Shown: positions 1 to 11,114, numbered from the stretch's first letter. The stretch: DNA of 64,000 bases from Acholoe squamosa (GCA_949317995.1 OX439044.1:14388141-14452140), one strand, 5' to 3'. Numbers and translations: made by a program. Notes: generated by a model from the sequence alone, not told the origin.

Positions 1-161
1 GTGACATGGGACATGAACAATTTCTTAAAATTGACATGGTGACATGAATAAATTCTTAAAATTGACATGGTGACATGACCATTTCTTAAAATTGACATTG
101 GGACATGGCCATTTTTTAGAATCGACATGTGACATGGGGGACCCCCATCCACACCCCCCAT
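1..161 (+). repeat. Dispersed repeat family B, copy 1 (cut by window start)
   Basis: Built of imperfect units of about 30 bp with the core TTCTTAAAATTGACATGG followed by a variable 'gacatgaNC' step. It ends in a 'gacatgggggaccccc' tail. Five more copies lie at 9003, 36728, 46689, 58301 and 58682. It has no coding potential: the ORFs across it are by-products of the tandem units. The left edge is missing because the window starts inside it. Family identity is unknown to me. Confidence 0.75.
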
Positions 162-445
162 GTACTATAGTTACCAAGTTGAGTCTGTGTAGGTGTTATC
201 CATATACTAAGAGAGGGTTGGCAACTTAAGGGCCTTTGCTGCCCTCTGGCAGATACCCTTCGAACTATTTCCCATATAGCCATGGATGACAGAGGTGAGG
301 GGGGACTTTGGCAATGTCCCCTCTCACCTCTGTCACCAATGGCTATGCATAGAGCTGCCAGAGGGGACCATCCATCCTAGAGTGTCACACCCTCTCCTTA
401 GTATATAGATAACAACTATGCAGACTCAACTTGATAACTAGTACA
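162..445. repeat. Fold-back element (inverted-repeat MITE-like)
   Basis: The left end reads GTACTATAGTTACCAAGTTG and the right end is its approximate reverse complement (CAACTTGATAACTAGTAC). A second palindrome sits in the centre around the 'gaggtgagggg' / 'cccctctcacctc' arms at about 290-330. A diverged relative lies at about 1645-1855. No ORF. Probably a non-autonomous DNA element; the superfamily is not determined. Confidence 0.65.
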
Positions 446-786
446 CGCCCATGGTGTCGACTGACTCATAATCATTGATAACCACTGACAATGGCCACGC
501 CAGGCTAGCCTCCGTCAACTGCCACTGTGGGGTAGCTTATATTATTACATGATTTCTTTGACTTAGGCCTAAAAAAAAGAGCCGTATGTGTTTCCGGTAA
601 CATGGTAAAAAAGGTTGAGGTCAGTAGGTCGGATTTTTTTTTTTTATTATCAAAATTCTGAGGTTGGCCCCTTTGGGCTGAGGTCGGTCAGGTGACCAGA
701 AAAAAACCCTTTTTTTGTGGCCCTATCGTGCTTTTCCTGGATTTATGGGCCAATATTGGCCTATACATCTGACTCGTCACCTTTTA
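446..786. other. Non-coding stretch with a short dispersed repeat
   Basis: No gene seen. About 640-722 carries a repeat that recurs at about 61438-61516, with the shared core TGAGGT-GGCCCCTTT-GGCTGAGGT followed by 'ggtgaccgg' and a poly-T/A tract. The short ORFs here have no protein-like character. Confidence 0.55.
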
Positions 787-1041
787 GGGAGTGGTCATTA
801 TTTATCAACAGGGGGCGGGTGGTGGGTTTCTGCATGGACACGCGAAATTTTTTTACACCCCCCCTTCGACGACAGTCAAAATCTTTTGCGCCCCCCCCCA
901 AACTCCAATTCTTTTAGCCCCCCTCCTCAAGAGGGGTCAAAATTTTATTAGCCCCCCCTCGGGAGGGGTCTGAAATTTTTACGCCCCCCCCCCTCAAACC
1001 CACCATCCCCCCCCCCCTGTTGATAAATAATGACCACTCCT
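787..1041. mobile_element. MITE family A, copy 1 (TTA-flanked)
   Basis: A 255-bp palindromic element with ends GGGAGTGGTCATTATTTATC and its reverse complement, flanked by TTA (784-786 and 1042-1044). The interior is made of C- and G-runs alternating with 'aaaatttttacgcc'-like blocks. A 3-bp TTA duplication and a terminal GGG fit PIF/Harbinger-type non-autonomous elements; that is inference, because no transposase is present. Related copies lie at 2108, 9936 and 37489, with a broken copy near 52820-53116. Confidence 0.75.
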
Positions 1042-1135
1042 TTAGCCATTGATTACTCACTTAATATCTGCACATGCACATTGCAGTGTGTGCAGTGTAT
1101 CACGAGTAGGCCCACGTGACTACTACCCGTCTTCC

Positions 1136-1370
1136 CTAAAAAGGGTCTACTTTCAGGTAAATGTCCCTAAAGCAAGGGTTAACTTTCAGCAAACCTCCCC
1201 CGGGCATTTTTGAGCAAAAACCCTTAAGTGTCACTTTTCAAGAAAATCCCCCTGAGAATGGATGTCAGTACCCTGTGACGTCACTCTGGGTTAGGTTCCG
1301 ACTAGTGTATGATGTCAGAGGCACACCCATGTCAGAAAAATAATAATCAAGTGCCTCTCCCCTCTCCCCC
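1136..1370. repeat. Dispersed repeat family C, copy 1
   Basis: An array of 'aagggtcnacttttca-caaaatnccct' steps of about 25 bp, ending in a 'cacaccc-tgtcagaaaa-aagtgcc-cccc' tail. Other copies are at 2510, 9410 and 57625. The order of internal blocks is conserved between copies, so it is a dispersed element and not a simple satellite. No coding potential is evident. The sequence from here to about 1640 holds no gene. Confidence 0.65.
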
Positions 1371-1644
1371 GCCCGCAGGGTTGAGCCTTCCTTTCATCAG
1401 GGTGTATCCCCCCCCCCTTCCCTCTCTGCACCGTGACCTGTGGAACTTACACACCGGTGTAATTGAAAATTGTGAATAGTGCAAGGGCACTAAGATAAAT
1501 TGCTCAAAACTGATGCGGTTTTGAACATGCTGAATCCATTTCTCTGTGGAAACATCATTTTTTTTAAATCTACTTTGAAAAGAAAATGTAAACAATTCAG
1601 GTCAAATTACATTAAAATTCATTGAGGATTTGATGGGTTGGGAA

Positions 1645-1855
1645 ATAAATGGAAGAGCTGCCAGCTGTATTTGCTATGTATAGACCTTGATTACAAGGTG
1701 AGGGGTGACTTTGCCAAAGTCACCCCTCACCTCCGTAATCAAGGTCTACTCTATGGGAAATAGAGCTGGCAAAGGGCAGCACCACTCCTTTACTCTGTCT
1801 CACCCTTCTATAATTATGGATAACACCTACATAGACTCAACCTTAACCAGAACAC
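1645..1855. repeat. Fold-back element related to the one at 162-445
   Basis: The central palindrome 'gaggtgaggggtgactttg' is flanked by inverted 'agaccttgattac' arms. The right end (about 1818-1850) is the reverse complement of the left end of the 162-445 element (core GTTGAGTCTGTGTAGG). It is diverged and its left limit is uncertain. Confidence 0.55.
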
Positions 1856-2107
1856 GGCTGTGAGGGACCCACTCCCTAATATAATTTCTATAGTTTCCAT
1901 GTGTGGGTAAAGTCAAGAAAACCCATACTCTTAATAATGAGGGGTGTAAATTATAGATAGGGCCCAAAAAGTGGCGCTTATCCTCACCTAGAGTCGTTTT
2001 CGCCCCGTTTTCGCACAAGGCATACAAAACTGAGGGAGCCAACCCCCCCCCCCCACCCACCCGGACTACCATAGGCCTCTACAACACACGCACTTGTAAC
2101 TAACTTA

Positions 2108-2431
2108 GGGAGTGGTCATTATTTATCAACGGGGGGGGGGGGGGGTGGGTTTTCGCGCGGACATGCGAAAATTTTTTACGCCCCCCCCTCGACGGCAGTC
2201 AACATTTTTTGCGCCCCCCCCACGCGGGGGCGCGGACAGTTTTTGCACCCCTCTTTGATCTATAGTAGCGAGCGGGCTTTTTTGCTAAAAAGAGGGTGAA
2301 TTTTTTTAGCCCCCCCTCAAGAGGTGTCAAAATTTTTTAGCCCCCCCCCTCGGGAGGGGTCTGAAAATTTTACGCCCCCCCTCAAACCCACCACCCCCCC
2401 CCCCCCCTGTTGATAAATAATGACCACTCCC
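2108..2431. mobile_element. MITE family A, copy 2 (TTA-flanked)
   Basis: A 324-bp element with GGGAGTGGTCATTATTTATC at the left and its reverse complement at the right, flanked by TTA (2105-2107 and 2432-2434). The interior includes 'gatctatagtagcg' and 'gctaaaaagagggtgaa' blocks shared with copy 3 and the broken copy at 52.8 kb. It contains G and C runs of up to about 14. No ORF. Confidence 0.8.
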
Positions 2432-2509
2432 TTAGTTGCATGTCCCCTTTCCCGCGGTTGGTATATTTCCTGTGGGGGAGGGGGGGCTTCATATATTTTG
2501 ATAATGCAT

Positions 2510-2808
2510 GTGTGCGGCTGGCAAGGGCACTTTTTCATCAAAATCACCCTCCTGTTTTCAGCCCCGAATCCCCCTAAGAAGGGTCAGCTCTCACCGAATT
2601 CTCTCTAACAAGGGTCAGCTTTTAACCAAATTGCTAAAAATTCCATAGAAATGCCCATGGTTTTTTTTTGACAAATGTGCCCTAGAAAGAGTAGTTTTGG
2701 AGGTGAAATCTCCCTAGGGTAAGGGTTGTCATAGGAGGTCCAGCTGCACACCTGTGTCAGAAAACAGGTCAGTGCCCCCTCCCCCGGGGAGTGCCCCCCT
2801 CCCCAGGT
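2510..2808. repeat. Dispersed repeat family C, copy 2
   Basis: Starts at 'tgtgcggctggcaagggcac' and ends at the 'gtccagctgcacacctgtg' plus C-run tail, matching the block order of the 9410 and 57625 copies. It lies just upstream of a candidate promoter/5' exon block. Confidence 0.65.
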
Positions 2809-2809
2809 C

Positions 2810-3180
2810 TAATGTATATATACATGTGACCTGGATTTGTGGCCTACTCTCCGTACTACGCACCCGACTTCAACCTGCCATCACGCCCCAGTGACCCAGT
2901 AGAGCATACAACTCCCGGGATACCAAGTCTTTGTGCTGACACTGGGCTTAATATTTAAGGACAGTAATCGTTCAGAGAGCAAGAACCATCACTCACTGAA
3001 GTCAGGAATTGAAACTCGTGTGAAGACCTGTGTAAGTATTACTACTGTACATTCAATTTTATTGGTGCAGAACGTTGCACTTTAATCCATTACAATTTAC
3101 ATGCCATAAGTTAACATAGCTGCCATGATTCCTGTATTTTGAACCATCTGCCCTTTCGGTGCCTATAGGCTATCCATGGG
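2810..3180 (+). promoter_or_regulatory. Candidate promoter and non-coding first exon of a zinc-finger gene (paralogous block 1)
   Basis: The block aligns by eye with 36040-36720 over several hundred bases. Shared words include 'tgtgacctggatttgtg', 'catacaa', 'ttcagaNagcaa' and 'agctgccatgatt'. Inside it a TATA-like 'atatttaagg' (about 2951) precedes an exon-like segment ending at 3031 with a strong splice donor, GTAAGT (3032-3037). The downstream zinc-finger gene at 27435 has an upstream acceptor and no local promoter, so this is a plausible first exon. That would imply an intron of about 24 kb, now filled by transposons. The exon pairing is inference; RNA evidence is needed. Confidence 0.45.
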
Positions 3181-4585
3181 TGCTCAATATTCCATCATGT
3201 TAAACCCTCACACCGGGCCCTCACACCGCCACTTTTAGCCTTTTTAGGGAAGGATGGAGTATCAATCTGTATATGCCAATGTACTATAGTCCGTTCCTCT
3301 ATATTGGGGACTGGTGCATTTGCAGCATGAGGGCCTTATTTTTTTCTAATTAATGATAAAATATCCTAGTTTTTTCACAACCCTAGTCTTGTATAGGGTG
3401 TTTTGAATATCTATACTGAAAATTATTGGAAATTGGAAGATATTTGATAATTTTTTCAGCTGCCATATTATTACAACAGGGCAAATACTGCCCAATTGCT
3501 GCCCATTTGGGGCAAAATAGCTGCATTAATAGCAGGTGGTTGGGTGCAAATTATGGATTTCTCTCTTAATAAAACAACAAAATCTTGATTTAATGGACCA
3601 GGGACATCAAATCCAAGTCAGAGATATCATTGACACTTTTCAGAAGTATATAAATCATATTAGTTACCATATATCTTACATTTGTATAAGTAGGTCACTG
3701 TCTGACCTTGAATCACAGTTATTGGGGTCAAGGTTGAATTAGGTCACCATGAAGTACCACAATGGATAATCCCAACAAATGCATGAATATCTAAGCTATC
3801 CAGTATATTGAAAGAACTCATAAATGTGATACAAAATCCATGTTTTTTCTTTTTCTTGCTCCATTTTTTCTCATATATAGGGATCATGTTAAATGCTATA
3901 GGGAAAAATTGTATCAAAGGACGGGTCAAAATGGCGATTTTAGTTAGTTTTCAAAAAAATACATATCTTTTGGTAGAATTTGAACTATTAGAGGCATATA
4001 AAATGTAAAAACATATTTAAAAAGCTTGTTTGTCACTCAAAGATGAATTAATGAAAATAGGGGGTCATCACTCGCTTTTTCATAGTAATTTTAGCCTAAA
4101 GATGGAGAAGTAGGTGTTTTTTCATGGTTTTCGCTTCTGAAACTCACACTTTGATACAAGATAAAATATTTTTAATTTTCACCAAAAACTTAATGAGGTA
4201 TCTAGAAATAATGCCCTAATTGTGTACTTTTACATGGTGAAAGAATTGTGTAGATCGGCCAACTATGAGAGACACAGCACCATTTTGAAGGTGCAAAAAT
4301 AGGAAAAACTAAGTTTTTGGTCCCCAATATACGGCAATGAGCTTTAGGTACTGTTGAAATTGGCGGCTTCCGTCATTTTCTAAAACCCCTGTTCTACGAC
4401 TGTCACTCCGCAACAAGTCTCACTTTTAACCCATGGATAGGAACATTTTAGCCCTGAGGCTGATGGAGTGCATCATGTCCTACACAGTTTAAATAGCGTT
4501 AACCAATGAAATTGGGCCCACAAGGGGACCCCCCCCCCCTGATGGCACAATGTCGCCAAAAATTCAAGGCTTCAGGTCACATGCC
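3181..4585. other. AT-rich non-coding sequence, probable intron
   Basis: No gene, RNA or clear repeat seen. Short ORFs at 3536-3742 and 3808-4008 lack protein-like composition. The right edge, 'ggcttcaggtcacatgcc', is the insertion site of the hAT transposon. A diverged copy of this flank occurs beyond the element at about 8842-8867. Confidence 0.5.
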
Positions 4586-7500
4586 CAGGGATTTTGATAG
4601 GATTTTCTTTAATGGGACAATGGCGCACTGCTGATAAAATGAATGCGCCATTTAGGGAAATAATGGGCCATAGATTATCATATTGAAGCAAAAAGAATAT
4701 CTTAATCAATTTCTTTATTAGGCATAATAGACTCCCGTAATAACTTTATGAGATCAATACATGTACAATCATGTACATATTGAGGAAACAAAGCTTGTGA
4801 TCTGTAGATCAACAAGACTAAATATCATAAAACCTGATCAAAATTATGATCAAGCTTCTTTTCAGACACCTTAAAATTGATGTGTTTAGACCATGTTTAT
4901 AAATGCAATGTAATAGCATCAATTTCACATAGTTCACTGGAAATGTCTAGTTGCCAACATGGCCTTTTAACTTCTTTGAAATACATTGGGTTTTGATCTT
5001 CCTCTGTTTAGATGAATGCCATTTCTTGAGGGTCTTCTCATAGTCATGCCTCATCAACCCTTTGCCCTCTATTCGAATTCTGAGTAGTTTGTCACTTGTT
5101 GATGGTAGTAGTCTATTCCTCAGTTTCGTGAGAATGATGTTTTGTTGGCTAAAGACTCTCTCACAGCCTGCTGTGTGCAGTGGTAGAGTGAGAGCCAGCT
5201 GTGCCAATTTTATGAGCTCTGGAATCTCCTCCTTGTGATGAGTCGTCAGTATTTCCCAGAGTTTTGTCATTTCTGTGACAGGGTACTTTGATTTTGTGAC
5301 AATCATCTTGGCCACTCTCCACTCTTCTCTGATCTTCACTTTTGACAGCACAGGTGGTGAAACTGTCTGTTTGTGGACCTGGGAAAAGGTATTGTTCAAA
5401 TTAAGATCATCTTCATCAATATCTAACTGACAGGTTAAATCAATATCAAGTCGGGTGTTATAGATCTCTGTTGTATTGGCAAAATCCATCCAGTGACAAA
5501 TATAACAAACATCGACATACAATCATGAACAGGGGAGTAAGTTTTTATATTAACCTGTTCCTCTCCATAGAATCTCAGTAGCTCTTCTATCTCGTCCTTC
5601 CCATAGGTATCTGGATGTTCTTCATGATGGATAGATCTCATGGCCAGGATAAAAAATGAATCTAAGAGAGACCTCTTTGGGAATCTGAATTTGTCAATAA
5701 AAAGTTTATTGTTATCATTAAGTGGCTACTATGCTTATCACAGTGCGTTTTTGGCTGATGTAGGTTCTTGCTATCTTAAAATAAAACCTTATCCTAAGAA
5801 AGGTATAGTGACATCAACAAGGACAGACTTTAATGACATGGGCATAGTACCTGGTCTGGATGTTAGCAATCAGTTTGTTCAGGAACTTGCTGCGCAAAGC
5901 ATTGTAGTTGCTATTTGAGTTGACAATGCGATGTCCACGGAATTCAAAATGGCCTCCAACCTCCTTGACATCCTTGTCAAAGTCCTCAACGTGGGTCTTA
6001 AATGTCTGTGTTCCTGTTTTGTAGGCTTCCAGATCGGCCAGACATATGTCCAAGGCAAGCTGGAATACAGAAGTTAAAGGATTTTAAAAATCGTCTACAG
6101 TATTTTTTCTATTATTTTACAGATGTGAAAACAAAAGTTAATTCAGACCAACATCAAATTACTTCTGAGTCAAATATTAACTTGATTGTTCACAACAACA
6201 GAAAGTTATTAATTCTTAAATATAGGTTCCAGGTTCACCTTAGCTGTCGCTACATCAAGATTCTCCCGCTGAAAGGCTAGGCACAACTTGTTGATAATGG
6301 GCATCACATCCATTAGCAGATATGTGATGTACAGAAACTGTGTGGTAGCCATTTTCTTCAAGAGGCCCTTAGCCTTTGGGTCCTTGGAGGCTATTCTTTG
6401 GTGTAGGTATGTAATAAGGGGGTCCAGGGTCCAGTACACAGACTCCAGTGCTTCCGTAAAGGATAACCATCTCACTGCGTGGATTTCCTTGTATTTCAAT
6501 TTGGGATGATTAAGAATCCCTTGAACTTTATGAAGCTCATGCTCCCTTGTTGGGGATACCTTAAAGTAGTAGAATAACGAAGTTAACCATTGTTGGTATG
6601 CTTTCAGTCTCGGTATTGCATTTGCTGCTTGCGAGGTACACAAAGCAAGCCGGTGTGCCATGCAATGGACATTTACAAGGTGTGGGTTTTTTTCTTTCAT
6701 TCTGCCTGTCACTCCTGCGTCTAAACCTGTCATTGTTGATGCACCATCCGTGCCAAGCCCCATCAAGTTCTTGACATCTATGTTTCTCTTCTTTGTTTCA
6801 TTCATCAGCTCAGTGTAAATTCCCTCACCTGTGCCGTTTTCATATTCTATATCTCTCAAAAACAGAGTTTCTGTCACAGACGTATCAGGGTCAATCACTT
6901 TTGCATTCATGGTCATTCGTTTTGTGTTGGTTATGTCTGTGCTTTCATCACAAAGGAGTGTAACTACTGGTGACTTATCTATTTTCTCAGTGACTTCCTC
7001 GTCAATGACATCACTTATAGATGTCAACATTTCTGCTGCTGAGTAATAAGACTCATAATTTGCAATATCTCCTACCTTTAGACTGTCTAATCCAGGCACC
7101 TCTAGTTCTTTCAGAAGACCCATGAGACTCTCATACTTTGACAGAGGCAAGTTCTCTGATGCCAACCAATACACAACTTTCATTGCTTTGGTCACAGCTT
7201 TATCTTCTTCATTATAAACATGTGCCAAAGCAATATCCATGGATGGTTTTAACAATTTTCCTACTAAACAAGCTTTATGGTCAGCTGTTGTTTCATGTCT
7301 CGTCATTGATGAAGTTTTAAAACAGGTACATCCCACAGTAAATGTGTTTTTTTTCCCAGCTTCTGTGCATAGCTTACAAAACATTTTATTGTCTTTTATT
7401 ATCAACCAATCCCATGACTTTAGCCAATGTTGTTGGTGTTTTCTGCCTTCACTTTTACTACTACTACTACCACCACCACCACCACCACCAGATTGTTCAA

Positions 7501-8781
7501 CATGTGTATCTACCCGACTCTGATCATCACTGCTTGGTTTGGATTGAGATGAATCATTAGGCTGATTTCCAATCTGTTGTGCATTGTCTGTTGAACATCC
7601 ATTGGTTACGATTTCATTTTCTTGTAGGTTTTCCCCTTCATGTGATTTGTCTCCAGTTGGATCTGACAATGAATTCTTCATGAAAAGGAGAAAAGAAGGA
7701 ATCTATAAGTGGTGTGTGCCCCTCATGTTTAAAACGCCATGGTTTTATCATGAGCAATAATTCCATTACAGTGCAATAATCATGAATAAGCTTTTTTATT
7801 TACAAACTCAAAATCTATTGAAAAAAAAGTAAACTGTGAAGACTAGATTGAGGAGCAATACTTATCAAATCGAAATTACTCAAACACTAGCAATGTTCCC
7901 GGAAAGAACTCACCTGAGTGGATCTGTTTTGCGAAGTACCAGTAGTAAAAGCTAGGGGTTTTTGACCTGCCAGTGGCTTCAGCTCTTTTTTTCGGTGGCA
8001 TCTTTGATTGATGCAACCTGAAAATTAAGTTTCATATCTTTATCTAATCATGTATTAATGATTTTAAACCACAAAATTAAATTATCTTGATAAAAACGTT
8101 GTCAGTGCTTCCAGTACCATAGACACACTAAAATGGAAATGTATAGGCCTCTTTTTCGTTCTCACACCTCAATTGCATAATGTTAAGGTATCAGGTAAAA
8201 CTACATGACCTCCTCTCGTCTTTTGAGTGTCACAATGCAGGACTGTCACAATAGAGAGCCTTGCCAAGTCTACTTTTTGATATTGCTGTTAATTATGTCA
8301 TGAATGAAAAATGACTTTATTATCGCTCACTATGTATGTCAATTAGCGTGTATGAATCTGTATGATTGCTCCCTAGCTAGCCATTACCTAATTTTGTATC
8401 ATACAAATTCTAAATGTTCACTCTCATTGAACTTCATCAATTATATACAGTAATTGAAACGATTATCCTTACCTTACAACTGTGCTCAGATGTCATCAAT
8501 CTCTTAAAAGACCGCCATGTGAAACTGTAGTTCTCATAAACAAAGCTAGGTGTCAGTGTCACGGTTTGCATAATTGTGCTTGGAGAAGTGCTTTCACACC
8601 TCTGCCACATTGACTTTCACGGCTCACAGACTCTGCTGGGAGAGTGAGGTGGCACTGCTGTGTCCCCCTGGTGTCTAACATAGGACCTATGCGCCAATGG
8701 CGTGGATTTTAATGTATTTAATGCGCCATTTATAATTTAAATGCGCAATATGCGCGATGCGCGGCCCTTTCAAAATCCCTG
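4586..8781 (-). mobile_element. Complete hAT DNA transposon (autonomous candidate), 4196 bp
   Basis: The left end is CAGGGATTTTGATAGG (from 4586). The right end is the reverse complement of CAGGGATTTTGAAAGG (to 8781). An exact 6-bp direct repeat CATGCC flanks it (4580-4585 and 8782-8787). Inside, on the minus strand, is a five-exon transposase with no internal stops. CAGGG termini are typical of hAT elements, whereas 6 bp is shorter than the usual 8-bp duplication. 'Atgcgcc' words recur as subterminal repeats (about 4625-4655 and 8690-8765), as expected for transposase-binding regions. Intact termini, flanking duplication and ORF suggest it is recent. Confidence 0.88.
4947..8001 (-). CDS. hAT-family transposase, ZNF862/KIAA1586-like, five exons, 760 aa
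   Basis: Exons (minus strand): 7914-8001, 6239-7662, 5851-6059, 5555-5684, 4947-5378. Every junction is GT/AG and the phases fit (88+1424+209+130+432 = 2283 nt, 761 codons with stop). The start codon at 8001 follows a lysine-rich MPPKKRAEATGR opening. Domains: a BED/TTF-like zinc finger (C-x2-C ... H-x5-H, about residues 125-158) after a Gly/Ser-rich stretch coded by a (CCA)n run; catalytic-core motifs CDESTD (about 268) and LGTDGAS (about 333); the C-x2-H of HCMAHRLAL (about 362-370); RW (about 426); and the C-terminal hAT dimerisation motif AGCERVFS (about 687-694). It is expected to bind the element ends and catalyse cut-and-paste transposition in the nucleus. A domesticated host gene is less likely because intact transposon termini surround it. 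Confidence 0.88.
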
Positions 8782-9002
8782 CATGCCACTTTTTTAGAGA
8801 AAATAATACGTCTTAAGATAAAGCCATGGCTCAAAATTCAAGGCTTTAGGTCACATGTCACTTTTAAAAGGATGTAATGTCTGAATGTCTTCATGTAAAT
8901 AGCATAATCAATGTCTTTACTTCTCCAAACAAGCTGAAATTAAGGTATTTTATAGGGTCAAAATCGACACTGGTAACACATAGGTTAAAGAATCCACCAA
9001 TA

Positions 9003-9210
9003 TGGCTCTAGACCCCTAAAATCGACATGGCGACATGAGCATTTTTTGGCCTAGTGACATGTGACATGGCCACTTCCTTAAAATCGACACAGTGACATGG
9101 CAATTTCTTAAAATCGACATGGTGACATGGCAATTTCTTAAAATCGACATGGGGACATGGCAATTTCTTAAAATCGACATGGGACATGGGGACCCCCCAT
9201 CAAGGGCCCC
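9003..9210 (+). repeat. Dispersed repeat family B, copy 2 (full length)
   Basis: The left boundary is TGGCTCTAGACCCCTAAAAT and the right boundary is 'gaccccccatcaagggcccc'. Both are repeated at the copies near 46.7, 58.3 and 58.7 kb. Four internal units of TTTCTTAAAATCGACATGG type. A minus-strand ORF across it is a translation of the tandem units. Confidence 0.78.
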
Positions 9211-9409
9211 ACCAATCTCTCTCTCCCTGGACAGGTGTAGTATTAAATAAGTTCCAGGTAGAAATAAGTTCCGAGGTAGTGTTCTGCACACATCAGCTAT
9301 GCTATGACACTTTTAACCTTTAGGTCCACTCTATGCATGTGGGTTGTTGTTAGGACTGCATCGGACGTTCGCGGGCCCGGGGGGGCACTCTCTATGTAAG
9401 GTATACACA

Positions 9410-9809
9410 TATGTGCAGCTGGCAAGGGTACTTTTTCAAGGAAAAGTCCCTAGCAAGCCTGCTGTTTCAGCCACAAATGTCCCTAGCAAGGGTCTACTTT
9501 TCAGCAAAATGTCCCTAGCAAGGGTCAACTTTCAACAAAATACCCCGATTTACGCAGGAAATTTCGAAATTTTCTTGGACATAAGCACAGTTTTCATGAA
9601 AATAGCATGAACCAAATTCAATTTTCTCCCCAATCAGTGTAAATTTAAGACATTTTGAAACAAATCTAGGATTATTGAGTCAAAAGTGCCCTAGAAAGGG
9701 TAGGCTTTCGAAGAAAAACCCCGCGAATGAGTGCCCTACCAAGGGTAAGGGTTGTCGTGGGTTCAGCCACACACCTGTATCAAAAAAAATTGAAGTGCCC
9801 CCCCCGGGT
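9410..9809. repeat. Dispersed repeat family C, copy 3 (longest)
   Basis: Block order: 'tgtgcagctggcaagggtac', three 'tccctagcaagggtcnac' units, a 'ttcgaaatttt' middle, then 'aagggtaagggttgtcgtgg' and the 'ccacacacctgtatcaaa' tail with a C run. The ORFs over it are shadows of the repeats. Confidence 0.65.
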
Positions 9810-9935
9810 TCGCGGGCCTGCCAGACTGAGAATCCACATGACTGTCACTTGGGATCCGAAAATCGACAGACAGAAAAAAAGAAGATAGAATTCAATAGGG
9901 GTTTGGGGGGGACAAAAAAATTCAGACCCCTCTTA

Positions 9936-10200
9936 GGGAGTGGTCATTATTTATCAACAGGGAGGGTGGTGGGTTTTCGCACGGATGCGCGAAAATTGTT
10001 CACGGCCCCCCTCGACGGTAGTCAAAATCTTTTGGGCCCCCCGCGCTGGAGGCGAAAATTTTCGTGCCCCTCTTTGATCTATAGTAGTGCACGGGCTTTT
10101 TGCTAAAAAGAGGGTGAATTTTTTTAGCCCTCCTCGATCTGAAAATTTTACGCCCCCCCTCAACCCCCCCCCCCCCCGTTGATAAATATTGACCACTCCC
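9936..10200. mobile_element. MITE family A, copy 3, inserted in a related element
   Basis: A 265-bp element flanked by TTA (9933-9935 and 10201-10203), with the same termini as copy 1. The flanks 'cagacccctc-TTA' and 'TTA-ggaggggaca' read as one continuous sequence when the element is removed, which supports the 3-bp duplication. The surrounding sequence to about 10380, ending 'ccccctgttgttaaaaag', resembles the variant MITE family found at 36076, 40991 and 54449. Confidence 0.78.
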
Positions 10201-10567
10201 TTAGGAGGGGACAAAAAAATGTCGCCCTTTTTGAACGAAAAAAGCCCGCCGCCACTAAAAAATAAAAGGGGGGCACGGAAAAATTTCAGACCCCTCCGAG
10301 GGGGGGATGGAAAACTTTTTGCTGCGCACGCATGGAATTTCACCAACTCCCCCTGTTGTTAAAAAGAACTTTTTTAAGAAGGGTCTCAATTTTTTTTATC
10401 CCCCCAAATCCTTATTCTCACCTCGATGAGGTACACCTCCTCGAGGTGGGGGGGGGGGGCGGTATACTCCCTTCAGAACATTTTGCAACCAAGACCCATA
10501 GTCAACCATCTGATGGGACTCTATACCCACATTCTCAGGGCCACTAAAGGGCCATTGTTTCTCCCCT

Positions 10568-10845
10568 TCTGGGCCCTGTTTTTCCTTATGTTAAAATGTA
10601 TTAAAATGATACAAAATAAAATCAGATATGGACAATACATACGGACACATACGGACCTCTGTATGTCACATACGGACGTCCCTATGTAATATACGGACCT
10701 CCGTAAGTCACATACGGACGTCCATATGTCACTTTTAGGATACCACCTGGTACCCCCCTGTATGTCATTTTCCCACATACGGAGGTCCATATGTAACATA
10801 CGGAAGTCCGTATGTGTCCGTAAGATAGGGAAAAACAGGGCCCTG
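10568..10845. repeat. Fold-back repeat of ACATACGGAC palindromes
   Basis: The outer arms GGGCCCTGTTTTTCCTTA and its approximate reverse complement enclose a run of about ten near-palindromic steps of the type ACATACGGACCTCCGTATGT. The structure is palindromic at two scales. No ORF with protein character. Confidence 0.65.
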
Positions 10846-11114
10846 TGTATATTTATTGGTGTATATATGATATGCAAGTACAGGGTAGCCATTATTGAGA
10901 TTTGAAGTCCATATCCATATCATCCCATCTAGGAACACAATTGCGGTTTATTTTTTGTTATTCTGTGCATGAGTTGCCAAATATGGCCCTAATCATATCT
11001 ATATCATGTCTATCTTATTTATAATTCATTTCTTTCTCCATTGCTTCTCAAACTAGTTTCAAACAAGTTTGGTTGCCAATTATGGTGTCAATATATAAAT
11101 ATATATATATATAT
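10846..11114. other. Non-coding sequence ending in an (AT)n microsatellite
   Basis: No gene seen. The (AT)n tract at 11091-11114 is the left flank of the LTR retrotransposon. The tract resumes after the element at about 20561, so the retrotransposon landed inside a microsatellite. Confidence 0.6.
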
